From assembly GCA_002362105.1 (NCBI GenBank), contig DETD01000004.1, positions 56,553 to 120,552 of the forward strand: a stretch of 64,000 bases of DNA. Direction: 5' to 3'. This stretch comes from Bacteroidales bacterium UBA3297 (GTDB taxonomy: Bacteria; Bacteroidota; Bacteroidia; Bacteroidales; Paludibacteraceae). Shown in pieces: positions 53,615 to 62,796 of the stretch; position 1 is the stretch's first letter; every line of letters begins with the position of its first letter. The position numbers and the translations under genes are program-made. A model generated the notes under the pieces. That model was given only the letters and a program-made list of their open reading frames with translations, had not been told where the DNA came from and did no database searches.

Positions 53615-55715
53615 CGTTTTCCAAATCAGAGCCACCGTTAGCATAATAACGCTTAGCGGCTTCTTTCTGACGGGCAGCCGAGAAGTTACCGACGCGCTTC
53701 ATGTAACCGATGACACGGGTTAGATAATCAACGTTCTCGCTATGGCAAGAAGGGCAAGCCTTCAGATAACGCTTATCGATTTTGCCACAATCGTTACAAA
53801 TTGTATTAGGTATATTGAAAGTGAAGTAGTTACAGCCTTCAACAGCAGCCACTCTCAACAGCTGGCGATACTGTGCCATGCTGAGGTGCTCCTCGAGGTT
53901 GCAGTGGAGGGCCGAGCCACCGGTAAGGTGCTCGACATACTTGCGACCGTGCAGACGGAACTTGTCGATAACATTTGTACCCTCGTCTTCCACCACATAG
54001 AAGTAGCTGTTGTAACAGTCGCGTGGCACGAAGTAACCGTCTTCGCGGTCCCACTTAGCGTGTTTTACACCGACATTTTCGGCAGGAATCATTTCGCAGT
54101 TGAACATCACATCCTTCGAGCGGTACATCTTGTTGTACTTCTCGACAAGACCGAGGACCGACTGAACGAATTCGAGGTATTCAGGCGTATCTTTGATGGC
54201 AATCTTCAAGAATTCGGCAGCCTCGACCAAACCGTTCACACCAACCGTGAGGTACTGGCGCGCGATGTTGATGTAGCCCGAATCGAACAAAGGAAGCATG
54301 CCCTTCTTGTACAAGTCTTTCAAGTTCTCGTTGTAAGCCATCTGAACCTTGTGCACCAAGTCGATGGTCTCTTCCAGGAACTCCAAGTAAGAGCGGTTAT
54401 TCTTAACGGCGTACTGAACGCAACGGTTCAAGTTGATAGTGAGCACACTCTTAGAACCGGTAGAAACACCACCCGCACCCAAAGTGTAGCTGAAGCCATT
54501 GTCTTGAATTTCGTTTCTCAAACGGCAGCACGAGCTCAAAGAGTCGGCGCTGTCGCTCATATAGGTGAAGAACGAGTGACCCTCGGCATACATTTCGGCA
54601 GTGAAGTCGCCATATTCCTTATCCTTCACGTCACCATTCTCAGTAAGGAGCGCCATAGTTTCAACAGGGAAGGTAAGAACCGTTCTCAAGCGTTCGGCAT
54701 TGAACCACTTCATGAAACGCTTCTGCAACCAGCTGACAGAGTTCCAGATAGGAGCAGTGCCATCAGGGAAACGGAACTCACCGAAGAGGCTTTCGAAATA
54801 GAACTTGTCGTAATAAGAGATATTCCAGAACACAGCCTGGAAGTTACGTGCACCCGTAGGCTGGTTGATAGAATAAACAACCTGCTCGAAGCAGTCGGTA
54901 ATCATCTTATCGATGGTACGCTGTTTGGTAGACAGGTCAACTACCCTATCGGCATGTTCATAATAGTCGTTACCATACTCCATACGGACAAAATAGTCCA
55001 TGTACATCAGGAACTCAGGCGTAGCACAAGCGCCGCTGAGCATGCTCGACACCATGAAGACCATGTTGATGAAGCCACCACAGAACGACTTCAAATTAGT
55101 AGGGCGAGACGAGTTACCGCCAATGCTGACGGTACCGTTCAGCAACCAAGGGTACATGGTAATGCTGGCGCAGTAGTTAGCCATAGAAGTTTCGTCGTTC
55201 TTGTACAAGAAGTGGTTGTTCAAGAAAGTGATGTACTTGTCGGCGATTTCCTTACCATACATATCCTTGATACGGTCGGTCAGGAGTTTTCTGTTTAAGC
55301 GTATGAAGTTAGATTTTGGGAGCTCGCCAATAAGCGTAGCTATATTCTTGTTCTCAACATTCGCATTTGCATCGTATTTACTACCGGTTGCAGGGTTAGC
55401 CGCATTGCAGTAGTTCATCATAAACTCGAGTTTACCACGCGTTTCGCGGTCTTCGAGGTGTTTCTGACGATAAAGAATAAAATTCTTAGCCACTGCATAG
55501 TAGTGCTCGGCCATAAGAGCGCGCTCAACCTGGTTCTGAATTTCCTCCACATTAATTCCGTTATGAATACTCATACGTGAAAGAATGCTAAGCATCATTT
55601 CCTCAGAAACAAAACCACCCGTCGACAAAAAAGCCTTAGAGATAGCCTGCTTGATCTTTTCCATCGAGAACTGCTCTTTCTTGCCGTTTCTCTTAACGAT
55701 AAAAATGTTTTCCAT
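53565..55715 (-). CDS. nrdD: Anaerobic (class III) ribonucleoside-triphosphate reductase
   Basis: Reduces NTPs to dNTPs without oxygen, using a glycyl radical and NrdG. 716 residues. N-terminal ATP-cone (VKRNGKKEQFSMEKIKQAIS), then the reductase barrel. A C-terminal zinc site has two CxxC pairs (CNDCGK and CPSCHS). The glycyl-radical loop is RVIGYMKRVG. The start MENIFIVKRNG at 55715 is chosen over a GTG further upstream. After KRYYAN there is an unusual 25-residue tail that runs into nrdG. A promoter lies about 180 bases upstream, leaving a long leader. Confidence 0.96.
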   Translation of the reverse strand: MENIFIVKRNGKKEQFSMEKIKQAISKAFLSTGGFVSEEMMLSILSRMSIHNGINVEEIQNQVERALMAEHYYAVAKNFILYRQKHLEDRETRGKLEFMMNYCNAANPATGSKYDANANVENKNIATLIGELPKSNFIRLNRKLLTDRIKDMYGKEIADKYITFLNNHFLYKNDETSMANYCASITMYPWLLNGTVSIGGNSSRPTNLKSFCGGFINMVFMVSSMLSGACATPEFLMYMDYFVRMEYGNDYYEHADRVVDLSTKQRTIDKMITDCFEQVVYSINQPTGARNFQAVFWNISYYDKFYFESLFGEFRFPDGTAPIWNSVSWLQKRFMKWFNAERLRTVLTFPVETMALLTENGDVKDKEYGDFTAEMYAEGHSFFTYMSDSADSLSSCCRLRNEIQDNGFSYTLGAGGVSTGSKSVLTINLNRCVQYAVKNNRSYLEFLEETIDLVHKVQMAYNENLKDLYKKGMLPLFDSGYINIARQYLTVGVNGLVEAAEFLKIAIKDTPEYLEFVQSVLGLVEKYNKMYRSKDVMFNCEMIPAENVGVKHAKWDREDGYFVPRDCYNSYFYVVEDEGTNVIDKFRLHGRKYVEHLTGGSALHCNLEEHLSMAQYRQLLRVAAVEGCNYFTFNIPNTICNDCGKIDKRYLKACPSCHSENVDYLTRVIGYMKRVGNFSAARQKEAAKRYYANGGSDLENDAEVRKLQYSVSGSAR

Positions 55716-56063
55716 TATAAATACTGAATCTTTTTTTCCAATTTTAGTTTCACTATCTACATACAGTAAAACGCTCAATAACACTTATGTTAGGTTTCTA
55801 TTTGCATAAAATTCAAACAAATATGCAACTAAATCTTCCCTTCAAAACCGCATATTAAACTCTATTTATCAATGAGATAGCGATTGTTATATTGCAAATG
55901 TACAGCAAACTTTTATTAAAAAAAAGCCACAGATAGGTTCAAATATAACCATATATGCCGCACATGCTTTCTAATTTGGCACAAATAAACACGTTGAGGA
56001 GTTTTCAACATTCTACAAGATTTTGTACACATCCAGATTTGATGCAGTTTTTCAAGCCGACAT
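55716..56063 (-). other. Long leader of nrdD and gene-free stretch
   Basis: No supported gene. It holds the nrdD promoter element (55895-55902) and about 180 bases of leader. The leader includes a palindrome with arms TTGCATA (55802-55808) and TATGCAA (55822-55828), a possible binding site. The remainder up to 56063 shows nothing recognisable. Confidence 0.4.
55895..55902 (-). promoter_or_regulatory. Probable -7 element for nrdD
   Basis: TACATTTG on the minus strand, matching TAnnTTTG, 180 bases before the ATG. Confidence 0.4.
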
Positions 56064-56100
56064 AAAAAACGCGCCTTGCTCATTTGGAACAAGACGCGCA
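56064..56100 (-). terminator. Terminator after the membrane protein gene
   Basis: CGCGCCTTG (56070-56078) pairs with CAAGACGCG (56090-56098), one wobble pair, followed on the minus strand by TTTTTT. Confidence 0.85.
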
Positions 56101-56137
56101 AATATCCTACAAGAAATTCACATTACCCAGGCAACTT

Positions 56138-56671
56138 CTATTTCTTGTTCAACTTCTTCACCATCTCCTTCACAAAGTCCTTAAACGGTACATTGTGCTT
56201 CTCAGCCAAAATGTTGCACAACTTTAAGCACTTGTCGATCGACTTGTAATCGGTCGTCTCAACCAACGTGCGGTAGTTACCGTCGGGATTAACCGCACGT
56301 ATAGTAAAGACTTTCTCGTCGATACCCGAGCTATAGATGTTCAGAAAGTTGATGGTATAGTTCTGCGTGTACATCTGGAAACTAAGATAGTTGCACTGCA
56401 AGTTCAGTTCGTGCCACTTGTCGAAAGCACGCCCAAGCACCAGCAGACTCTTGCTGAAAAGGTGCTTCTCTACATCGTAACGGTACTCATAGTGCAACGA
56501 GAAGCCGACAGCACCCAACACCAACAAAACAACGGCTATAACAATCGCATAAACCAGATCGTAGGGGAAAAAGAACTGGACAAACGCAATAATGGGTAAC
56601 AAAAGGATGCAGGCCGTGCGCAATGCTGGAGTCAGAACGTCGTCGCCAAGAATTTTCAACATATTGCTCAT
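56138..56671 (-). CDS. Small membrane protein of unknown function
   Basis: 177 residues from the ATG at 56671 (a GTG three codons earlier is less likely). Two adjacent membrane spans at about residues 17-60 (ACILLLPIIAFVQFFF and VYAIVIAVVLLVLGAVGFSL). A soluble C-terminal part rich in Tyr, Asn and Lys follows. No family recognised. It lies between the tkt terminator and its own terminator, so it is expressed separately. Confidence 0.7.
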   Translation of the reverse strand: MSNMLKILGDDVLTPALRTACILLLPIIAFVQFFFPYDLVYAIVIAVVLLVLGAVGFSLHYEYRYDVEKHLFSKSLLVLGRAFDKWHELNLQCNYLSFQMYTQNYTINFLNIYSSGIDEKVFTIRAVNPDGNYRTLVETTDYKSIDKCLKLCNILAEKHNVPFKDFVKEMVKKLNKK

Positions 56672-56688
56672 AAAATACACTAATGATT

Positions 56689-56728
56689 AAAAAAGGAAAG
56701 CCTTCCGAATAAAACGAAAGGCCTTCCC
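56689..56728 (-). terminator. Terminator of the tkt operon
   Basis: GGAAAGCCTTCCG (56695-56707) pairs with CGAAAGGCCTTCC (56715-56727), two wobble pairs, with six T on the minus strand. Confidence 0.82.
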
Positions 56729-56745
56729 AATACTATTACTGTCAA

Positions 56746-58785
56746 TTACAACTTCAAGAAGCTGCAAACATCGTTATACACGCTTTCAGCGTTGAAACCA
56801 AACTTCTCGTCGAGCACCTTGTAAGGAGCCGAATAACCGAAATGGTCGAGGCCGTGCACAAAACCCTCAACACCAACCAGAGTCTGGAGTGTAGAAGGCA
56901 TTCCAGCAGTCAGACCATACACTGGAATACCACCAGGAATAACCTGTTTCTGGTATTCGGCAGACTGGTTACGGAACAAGCCCTCAGAAGGAGCAGAAAC
57001 AATCTGAATCTTCAGGTTCTTTCTCTCTTCCAACAGTTTGGCACCATCGAACAAAGTAGATACCTCGGAACCGCTTGCCACCATCACCACATCAGGAGTG
57101 CCGCTGCACTTTTTCACAATGTAGGCACCCTTTGCAGCGTTCAACGCCTCGTCGTAACGGTTGCCCGATTCAGAAGGGAAATCAACAATATCTTGTCTCG
57201 AGAAGATGAGACCGGTAGGAGAATCGGTGTTTTCCATTGCCAGTTTCCATGCCACAGTAGTTTCGGCTGCATCGGCCGGACGGAGCACCAACATACCGTT
57301 CTTACCCTTATGGTTCTTCACCTTTTCAAGCAAGCGGACCTGAGCTTCCTGTTCAATAGGCTGATGTGTAGGTCCGTCTTCACCAACACGGAAAGCGTCG
57401 TGCGACCACACATACTTAACAGGGAGGCGCATCAGAGCCGACATACGCATAGCAGGCTTCATATAGTCAGAGAACACGAAGAAAGTGCCACAAGCGGCAA
57501 TCACACCTCCATGGGCAGCCAAACCGTTCATCACGCAGGCCATTGTCAATTCAGACACACCCATGTTCAAGAAAGCGCCCGAGAAGTCACCCTTTCTGAT
57601 TGGATGGGTCTTCTTCAAGAAGCCGTCGGTCTTATCGGAATTAGAAAGGTCGGCAGAAGCAACAATCATATTGCCCACCTGTTCGGCAAGCACACCCAGC
57701 ACAGCCGCAGAAGCGGTACGGGTAGCAATGTTAGCTTTCTGCTCAATCTTGCTATAGTCAATCTTAGGAGCGCGGCCACTGAAATACTCCTCCAACTTGG
57801 CAGCAAGTTCAGGATTCTGCTTCGCCCATTCAGCCTGTTTCTGTTTCTTTTCAGCCGCCATTTTGGTCAATTCAGCCAAACGGTCGGCATAAAGCTGCTG
57901 AACATCAGGGAAAATCTGGAACGGATCGTCAGGGTTACCACCCAAGCCCTTAATAGTAAGAGCCACATCGACACCCGCCTTCGACAAAGGCTGACCGTGC
58001 GTAGAAACCATCATTTCAGCGCTAGAGCCATCGGCTTTCTTACAGCCCTTACCCATAATGGTATGGCCGATAATGAGGGTAGGCTTATCGGTAGACTTGT
58101 TAGCAGCCACCAAAGCATCGATAATCTGCTGCGCATCGTTACCATCGATTTCAATCACGTTCCAATGCCAAGCCTTGTACTTAGCGGCAATATCTTCGTC
58201 ATCGACCTCCTCAACGCGAGTAGAGAGCTGGATTTGGTTGGCATCGTAGAACATAATGAGGTTAGACAAGCCCAAAGTGCCGGCAAGACGTCCAACGCCC
58301 TCAGAAATTTCTTCCTGAATACCACCATCAGAGATAAAGGTATAAATCTTATGGCTCATCCATTCGCCAAAACGAGCAGCAAGGAAACGCTCGGCAATAG
58401 CGGCTCCACAAGCCATAGCATGTCCCTGTCCGAGAGGGCCAGACGTATTCTCAATGCCATGGGCATAGTCAAGGTCTGGGTGACCCGGAGTGTTGCTTCC
58501 CCACTGACGGAAAGCCTTAATATCGTCCATAGTGTACTTACCCGAGAACAGGAGTACAGAATAGAGCATGGTAGACATGTGACCAGGATCGAGGTAAAAA
58601 CGATCGCGACAAACCCAATTAGGATCAGTAGGATCGTAATTCAAGAACTGAGAATAGAGGACATTGATGAAATCAGCGCCTCCCATAGATCCTCCCGGAT
58701 GACCGGACTTTGCCTTTTCAACCATAGCAGCCGTTAGTATTCTAACATTATCGGCTGCACGATTCAATACTTTTAAATCTGCCAT
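56746..58785 (-). CDS. tkt: Transketolase
   Basis: Thiamine-diphosphate enzyme of the pentose phosphate pathway. 679 residues, full length. Catalytic His in KSGHPGGSMGG. ThDP/Mg motif SDGGIQEEISEG...DANQIQ. The pyrimidine domain (about 355-530) has GVSELTMACVMNGLAAHGG. The C-terminal domain has VMVASGSEVSTL. Last gene of a run of seven closely spaced minus-strand genes (gap 33 bases). Confidence 0.97.
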   Translation of the reverse strand: MADLKVLNRAADNVRILTAAMVEKAKSGHPGGSMGGADFINVLYSQFLNYDPTDPNWVCRDRFYLDPGHMSTMLYSVLLFSGKYTMDDIKAFRQWGSNTPGHPDLDYAHGIENTSGPLGQGHAMACGAAIAERFLAARFGEWMSHKIYTFISDGGIQEEISEGVGRLAGTLGLSNLIMFYDANQIQLSTRVEEVDDEDIAAKYKAWHWNVIEIDGNDAQQIIDALVAANKSTDKPTLIIGHTIMGKGCKKADGSSAEMMVSTHGQPLSKAGVDVALTIKGLGGNPDDPFQIFPDVQQLYADRLAELTKMAAEKKQKQAEWAKQNPELAAKLEEYFSGRAPKIDYSKIEQKANIATRTASAAVLGVLAEQVGNMIVASADLSNSDKTDGFLKKTHPIRKGDFSGAFLNMGVSELTMACVMNGLAAHGGVIAACGTFFVFSDYMKPAMRMSALMRLPVKYVWSHDAFRVGEDGPTHQPIEQEAQVRLLEKVKNHKGKNGMLVLRPADAAETTVAWKLAMENTDSPTGLIFSRQDIVDFPSESGNRYDEALNAAKGAYIVKKCSGTPDVVMVASGSEVSTLFDGAKLLEERKNLKIQIVSAPSEGLFRNQSAEYQKQVIPGGIPVYGLTAGMPSTLQTLVGVEGFVHGLDHFGYSAPYKVLDEKFGFNAESVYNDVCSFLKL

Positions 58786-58818
58786 TATATTGTAATATGT
58801 AATTATTTCTATCTGTTT

Positions 58819-59535
58819 TCAGAAAAAGAAGCTAACCATGTACCTAAGCCCCCAAGTGGTTCCGTTCTTGTCGCCAAAACCAGGAGCATAAGACTGGTTT
58901 ATAGTAACCAGCGTGCCATCGGTATTGTAGTAGTTGTCGACTCTCGGAGAGAAAGACCACTTATAGCACCCCTCAAAACCGAGATAAAGCCTTTTATAGA
59001 CAGGCACTCTGACGCCCCCGACAAACTCACCCCACTGAGCGAAAGTATTGTCGGACTTGTTAATGGTGGTACTGCTACCCCACTCTGCCTGCGAAACAGC
59101 CACATTCAGAATATCGTAGTCGTAACACGAGAAAGCATATCGGACACCGATAAAGCATTCGGGTTTGAACTCCTTAGTCGACTTAATCATATTAAAATCC
59201 ATGCCGACCTTGAAATAAGGGCCTTTCACCTTATAGGTATAGCCGCTTGGCTGTTGCACATAGCTGGAATAATCGGAAGTAGCGTCGTAAGAAGCGAAGC
59301 CAACCAAAACGGTAGGAAAGAAAACGTTTTTCAGGTTGACAGACAACGAGGCATTTGCCCCCTTGTGCTTATCGTTGAAAAGCGAAACAGCGGGTTCAAC
59401 AGCATCAACATCTAAAAAGAACCCCTTGAACCACCTGTCAGACTTAGCAACAGCGGTAGAGTCTGACGCGAAGGCACTAGTCGCCACACAAAGCAGTGCA
59501 AGACTACTCCATATATATTTTAACGTTCTGAGCAT
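58819..59535 (-). CDS. Outer-membrane-type protein, DUF6048-like
   Basis: 238 residues from the ATG at 59535 (GTG at 59544 less likely). Signal peptide LKYIWSSLALLCVATSAFA, then a small barrel-like protein with aromatic alternating strands, ending TWGLRYMVSFFF with a terminal Phe as in outer-membrane proteins. The pairing with the preceding lipoprotein resembles the Bacteroidota DUF6048/DUF6452 pair. Overlaps that gene by 32 bases. Confidence 0.7.
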   Translation of the reverse strand: MLRTLKYIWSSLALLCVATSAFASDSTAVAKSDRWFKGFFLDVDAVEPAVSLFNDKHKGANASLSVNLKNVFFPTVLVGFASYDATSDYSSYVQQPSGYTYKVKGPYFKVGMDFNMIKSTKEFKPECFIGVRYAFSCYDYDILNVAVSQAEWGSSTTINKSDNTFAQWGEFVGGVRVPVYKRLYLGFEGCYKWSFSPRVDNYYNTDGTLVTINQSYAPGFGDKNGTTWGLRYMVSFFF

Positions 59536-59992
59536 CGTACGCACCGTTCACAAAATGGTTAGTAATAGAAATAGAGTCCTCGATATGCCCGCCAGCGAAA
59601 TAGACGGTGTCGATATAAGAAACTATACGCGCACCACATTCAGCAGACACGAACTCGTAAGAGTTAACGTGTGTAATGATAATGGTATCGTGTAAGTAAG
59701 GACTATTCAAGAAATAACGGGAAGTAGTAGAAGACGGGTCAAGCGACAACTTGAAGGAATAAACCCCTGCCGTGTCGGTGTACTCGGTAGCAATCAGTTT
59801 TCCATCCTTCACCCGATAAAGCGAGAAAGTATCGACAAGTGGGAAATACTGTGTTGTAAGAGAGCGGTTGTACAGAGAGATATTCATTGAGGTATACATA
59901 TCTTCCTTGCAGACCTCATTGTCGCACGACGAGAGCGCCGCCAACAAAGGGAACGCAGTAAAAAGAACCATGTATTTTAATAAAGAACCCAT
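59504..59992 (-). CDS. Lipoprotein, DUF6452-like
   Basis: 162 residues from the ATG at 59992 (a TTG precedes it). Lipobox LAALSSC puts the lipidated Cys near residue 23, followed by a domain predicted as beta-rich with four more Cys. Its partner gene overlaps its end. Role unknown; likely a cell-envelope protein. It starts 9 bases after the nitroreductase stop. Confidence 0.68.
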   Translation of the reverse strand: MGSLLKYMVLFTAFPLLAALSSCDNEVCKEDMYTSMNISLYNRSLTTQYFPLVDTFSLYRVKDGKLIATEYTDTAGVYSFKLSLDPSSTTSRYFLNSPYLHDTIIITHVNSYEFVSAECGARIVSYIDTVYFAGGHIEDSISITNHFVNGAYDAQNVKIYME

Positions 59993-60001
59993 CTTCAACA
60001 A

Positions 60002-60520
60002 TTATTTGAAAACAACGATATCCGATAAATTTTTTCTTTTCTTTTCAGGTACACCGACTGAAGAATCGATATACCCCAGAGGTATCATCACAACCGGTTC
60101 CTCTTGTTCGTCGACCATCTCCAAAGCCTCTCTGCACATGGCAGGGTCGAACGCACAAACCCAGCAAGACCCGAGACCGCACTGGGTAGCCGCCAAGATG
60201 ATATGGTCGGCCAAGATAGCCAAATCGACGTCGCTATGGTCCTTATTATCGAACCGTTCGCGATGCCAAGACTGGTCGTGGTGGGCCGAAAGGACCAGAA
60301 TAGTGCTAACATTTTCCATCCAGTCGCGGTTATAAGCCTGTTTCAGCTTAGCCAAGACGTCGTCGGAAGTCACGACATAGACCGACCAAGGCTGACGGTT
60401 ACAAGCAGAAGGAGCCAACCGGGCACATTCGAGAATGTAATCGACCTTTTCTTTTTCGACCTTTTTGTCGGTATATTTTCTGACAGAATAGCGCTGTCTG
60501 ACCAAATCGAGCAAATCCAT
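60002..60520 (-). CDS. Nitroreductase-family flavoprotein
   Basis: 172 residues, FMN-binding. RQRYSVRKYTDKKV near the N-terminus, CNRQPWSVYVV, then AATQCGLGSCWVCAFDP and IPLGYIDSSVG, the usual short nitroreductase motifs. Reduces nitro or quinone compounds with NAD(P)H in related enzymes; natural substrate unknown. Two bases after the upstream gene. Confidence 0.9.
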   Translation of the reverse strand: MDLLDLVRQRYSVRKYTDKKVEKEKVDYILECARLAPSACNRQPWSVYVVTSDDVLAKLKQAYNRDWMENVSTILVLSAHHDQSWHRERFDNKDHSDVDLAILADHIILAATQCGLGSCWVCAFDPAMCREALEMVDEQEEPVVMIPLGYIDSSVGVPEKKRKNLSDIVVFK

Positions 60521-60522
60521 AT

Positions 60523-61047
60523 TTATTGGAAACCGCGAACCTCCTGTTTCAGACCCTCCAGCGCTGCCTGTATAGGAGTTGCGCTTTCAGTCTCGTTATA
60601 CTTTTCGATAATAACCTTACCCAACTCAATAGCCGGAACATTGTCGGGCATTTGGCTGGCAATGGTGTTGATGAACTGCAAAAGGTTTTCCTTAGCGCCA
60701 CGAACCATCAGCCAAACATCGTTACTCACATAAATCTGTTGGGTAACATTATGGTCAAACTCCTCGCGAATAGTAGTAATCAGGGCCAAATGCAGCATCT
60801 GTGCCGACATGCCAGGAGTCTGAGTACGAACAATCAAACTTTCAGGATTAAGACGTTCCAGCAGCAAAGCCAAACGCTCGTAAGCGGTCAAGCGGATAGG
60901 GTTTAGCGCCTTAGCCGCTTCCTTCTTCATTTCGAAATAGCGCTTACGTTCGGCATTTCTGAAAAAACGGTCTAAAAGAACATAGGCCATAATAAGGACC
61001 AAAATGCCAGAAGCAGACATTTTGACCATTTCGAGAATACTATTCAT
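60523..61047 (-). CDS. Membrane-anchored protein of unknown function
   Basis: 174 residues. One N-terminal membrane span (SASGILVLIMAYVLLDRFF, about 11-29) followed by a charged helical cytoplasmic domain: AYERLALLLERLNPESLIVR, then IREEFDHNVTQQIYVSNDVW. I recall such a conserved family in Bacteroidota (possibly DUF7935), without a known role. Between the glycosyltransferase (8-base gap) and the nitroreductase (2-base gap). Confidence 0.72.
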   Translation of the reverse strand: MNSILEMVKMSASGILVLIMAYVLLDRFFRNAERKRYFEMKKEAAKALNPIRLTAYERLALLLERLNPESLIVRTQTPGMSAQMLHLALITTIREEFDHNVTQQIYVSNDVWLMVRGAKENLLQFINTIASQMPDNVPAIELGKVIIEKYNETESATPIQAALEGLKQEVRGFQ

Positions 61048-61055
61048 TGTTTTAA

Positions 61056-62051
61056 TTAATCGTCAATTTTACTAAAACCTAAACCATGGTCCTCCAAATT
61101 CAGTAACTCTTCCAACTGGTATTTGTTCCTATTCGGAGAATTTCTGGAAACCAATTCAGCGACAAAGCCCGTTAGGAACAACTGGGTTCCCAAAATCATC
61201 ATGGTAAGCGCCAAATAGAAATAAGGGCTGTCGGTAACCAAAGGAGCAGACGTACCAGCCAAAATATGGCTTAACTTAATACCACCCACAACACACACAG
61301 CAACAAAGCCGATGAAGAACATGAGTGAGCCGACAACACCAAAGAAGTGCATAGGTTTCTTGCCAAAAGAAGAAAGGAACCAGAGCGACAGCAAGTCGAG
61401 ATAACCATTCACAAAGCGGTTAATACCGAATTTGGTAACGCCGTACTTTCTGGCCTGGTGTTGTACCACCTTTTCGCCAATGCGGGTAAAGCCGGCTTCC
61501 TTGGCCAAATAAGGCACATAGCGGTGCATCTCGCCATAGACCTCGATATTCTTCACAACCGCCTTTTTATAGGCCTTCAACCCACAATTGAAGTCGTGAA
61601 GGTTATGGATACCCGATATAGCCCTAGTGGTTGCGTTGAACAACTTAGAAGGAATATTCTTTTTCAGTTTGTTATCGTAGCGTTTTTTCTTCCATCCTGA
61701 AACCAAATCATAGTTTTCCTCCGTAATCATACGGTACAGGCCTGGAATTTCATCAGGACTGTCCTGCAAATCGGCATCCATGGTAATCACCACATCGCCA
61801 ACCGCCTCTTTGAAGCCGCAATAGAGAGCCGCGCTCTTACCATAATTGCGTCTAAACTTAATACCCTTAACCTGTTCGGACTTTTTACTCAACTCCTTAA
61901 TAACCTGCCAAGAGTTATCGGTACTACCATCATTGACGAAGATCACCTCATACGAATAGTTATTTGCCTGCATGACCCTATCAATCCAAGCATATAATTC
62001 GGGGAGGGACTCTTCCTCATTGAATAATGGAATGACCACTGATATATTCAT
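61056..62051 (-). CDS. Polyprenyl-phosphate glycosyltransferase, family 2 (GtrB/ArnC-like)
   Basis: 331 residues. N-terminal GT2 domain with VVIPLFNEEES, FVNDGSTDNS and the DxD region TMDADLQDSP. Two C-terminal membrane spans (FFGVVGSLMFFIGFVAVCVV and YLALTMMILGTQLFLTGF). Transfers a sugar from a nucleotide donor to undecaprenyl phosphate in related enzymes; sugar unknown. Follows DUF4199 by 33 bases. Confidence 0.9.
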   Translation of the reverse strand: MNISVVIPLFNEEESLPELYAWIDRVMQANNYSYEVIFVNDGSTDNSWQVIKELSKKSEQVKGIKFRRNYGKSAALYCGFKEAVGDVVITMDADLQDSPDEIPGLYRMITEENYDLVSGWKKKRYDNKLKKNIPSKLFNATTRAISGIHNLHDFNCGLKAYKKAVVKNIEVYGEMHRYVPYLAKEAGFTRIGEKVVQHQARKYGVTKFGINRFVNGYLDLLSLWFLSSFGKKPMHFFGVVGSLMFFIGFVAVCVVGGIKLSHILAGTSAPLVTDSPYFYLALTMMILGTQLFLTGFVAELVSRNSPNRNKYQLEELLNLEDHGLGFSKIDD

Positions 62052-62084
62052 AACTTTCTGAAAATATGAAAATGCAATTAAAAA

Positions 62085-62630
62085 TCACCGTCTTCTTGCA
62101 ATAAAAGGCGAATAGACCAAAGCGGCCAACGCCCCACAGAAGAGGTAGGAGAACCACAAATTTATAGCCAAAGCGTAATAAGACTGCGAGAGCAAAAATT
62201 CTCTCGACTGCTGTAGCTCTTCATAAGACATTGTCATCTTAATACCGTTTTTGACACAAAACTGGTATTGTTGTTCCAACTCTTGACAGAGGTTGAGAAC
62301 AAAATCGGGATGAAAACGTAGATAAAGATATACGCCCAACGCTATAACCATTCCACTCAAAAAGAAGAAGCGGAAACCGAATAATACAGACTGCAAATAG
62401 CTGATGGAGCCATTCAGCACAGTGTTTCTGCATTTGACAGTGGAATAAATGGCCGAAACACCACCAATAACGGCAAAGGAAATAGCCACCAAATAAAAGA
62501 GAACCATCTCACTTCCACAGCAGACAGACAGCAAACCTCCTACAAAAAGAATTGATATTGAAGAGATTAGGGCCGCCTTCATTTGAAGATTGGAAACGAG
62601 CCTATGCGTTTTCATTTCGTTTGAATTCAT
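62085..62630 (-). CDS. DUF4199 membrane protein
   Basis: 181 residues with four membrane spans (about 16-35, 40-60, 81-104 and 150-172). Matches the DUF4199 layout that often precedes a GT2 gene in Bacteroidales. First gene of the run that ends with tkt. An AAAGGAGG sequence touches the ATG, an unusually strong Shine-Dalgarno for this phylum but too close for ideal spacing; a second ATG five codons on is possible. Confidence 0.82.
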   Translation of the reverse strand: MNSNEMKTHRLVSNLQMKAALISSISILFVGGLLSVCCGSEMVLFYLVAISFAVIGGVSAIYSTVKCRNTVLNGSISYLQSVLFGFRFFFLSGMVIALGVYLYLRFHPDFVLNLCQELEQQYQFCVKNGIKMTMSYEELQQSREFLLSQSYYALAINLWFSYLFCGALAALVYSPFIARRR

Positions 62631-62660
62631 CCTCCTTTACAGTCTGTGCATATTATTTTG

Positions 62661-62668
62661 CAAAAATA
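62661..62668 (-). promoter_or_regulatory. -7 element for the DUF4199-tkt operon
   Basis: TATTTTTG on the minus strand, matching TAnnTTTG, 30 bases before the ATG. Confidence 0.6.
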
Positions 62669-62764
62669 AAGCATTTTTACCTAAAAATCTTACGTTTGCG
62701 CAATTTTATTAAACATAGCATTCAACGGTTAGACGGAAAAGGAATTTTTGTCCGCTTTTTTATG

Positions 62765-62772
62765 TAATTTTG
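62765..62772 (+). promoter_or_regulatory. -7 element for manA
   Basis: TAATTTTG, a perfect consensus, 24 bases before the manA ATG. A TTTG at 62747-62750 may be part of the -33 element. Confidence 0.62.
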
Positions 62773-62796
62773 CACAACAAAATCTAAAAACGCCGT

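Noticed and set aside
53742..55298. Long open frame antisense to nrdD
   Set aside because: Complementary to an intact, conserved gene. Composition is typical of antisense frames and no motif is present.
55916..56101. 61-codon minus frame in the nrdD upstream region
   Set aside because: It runs through the terminator hairpin at 56064-56100 and has no plausible domain or start signal.
56842..58737. Long open frame antisense to transketolase (631 codons)
   Set aside because: It is the mirror of a highly expressed gene with strong codon bias. The translation has no domain and has His/Arg/Asn-rich antisense composition.
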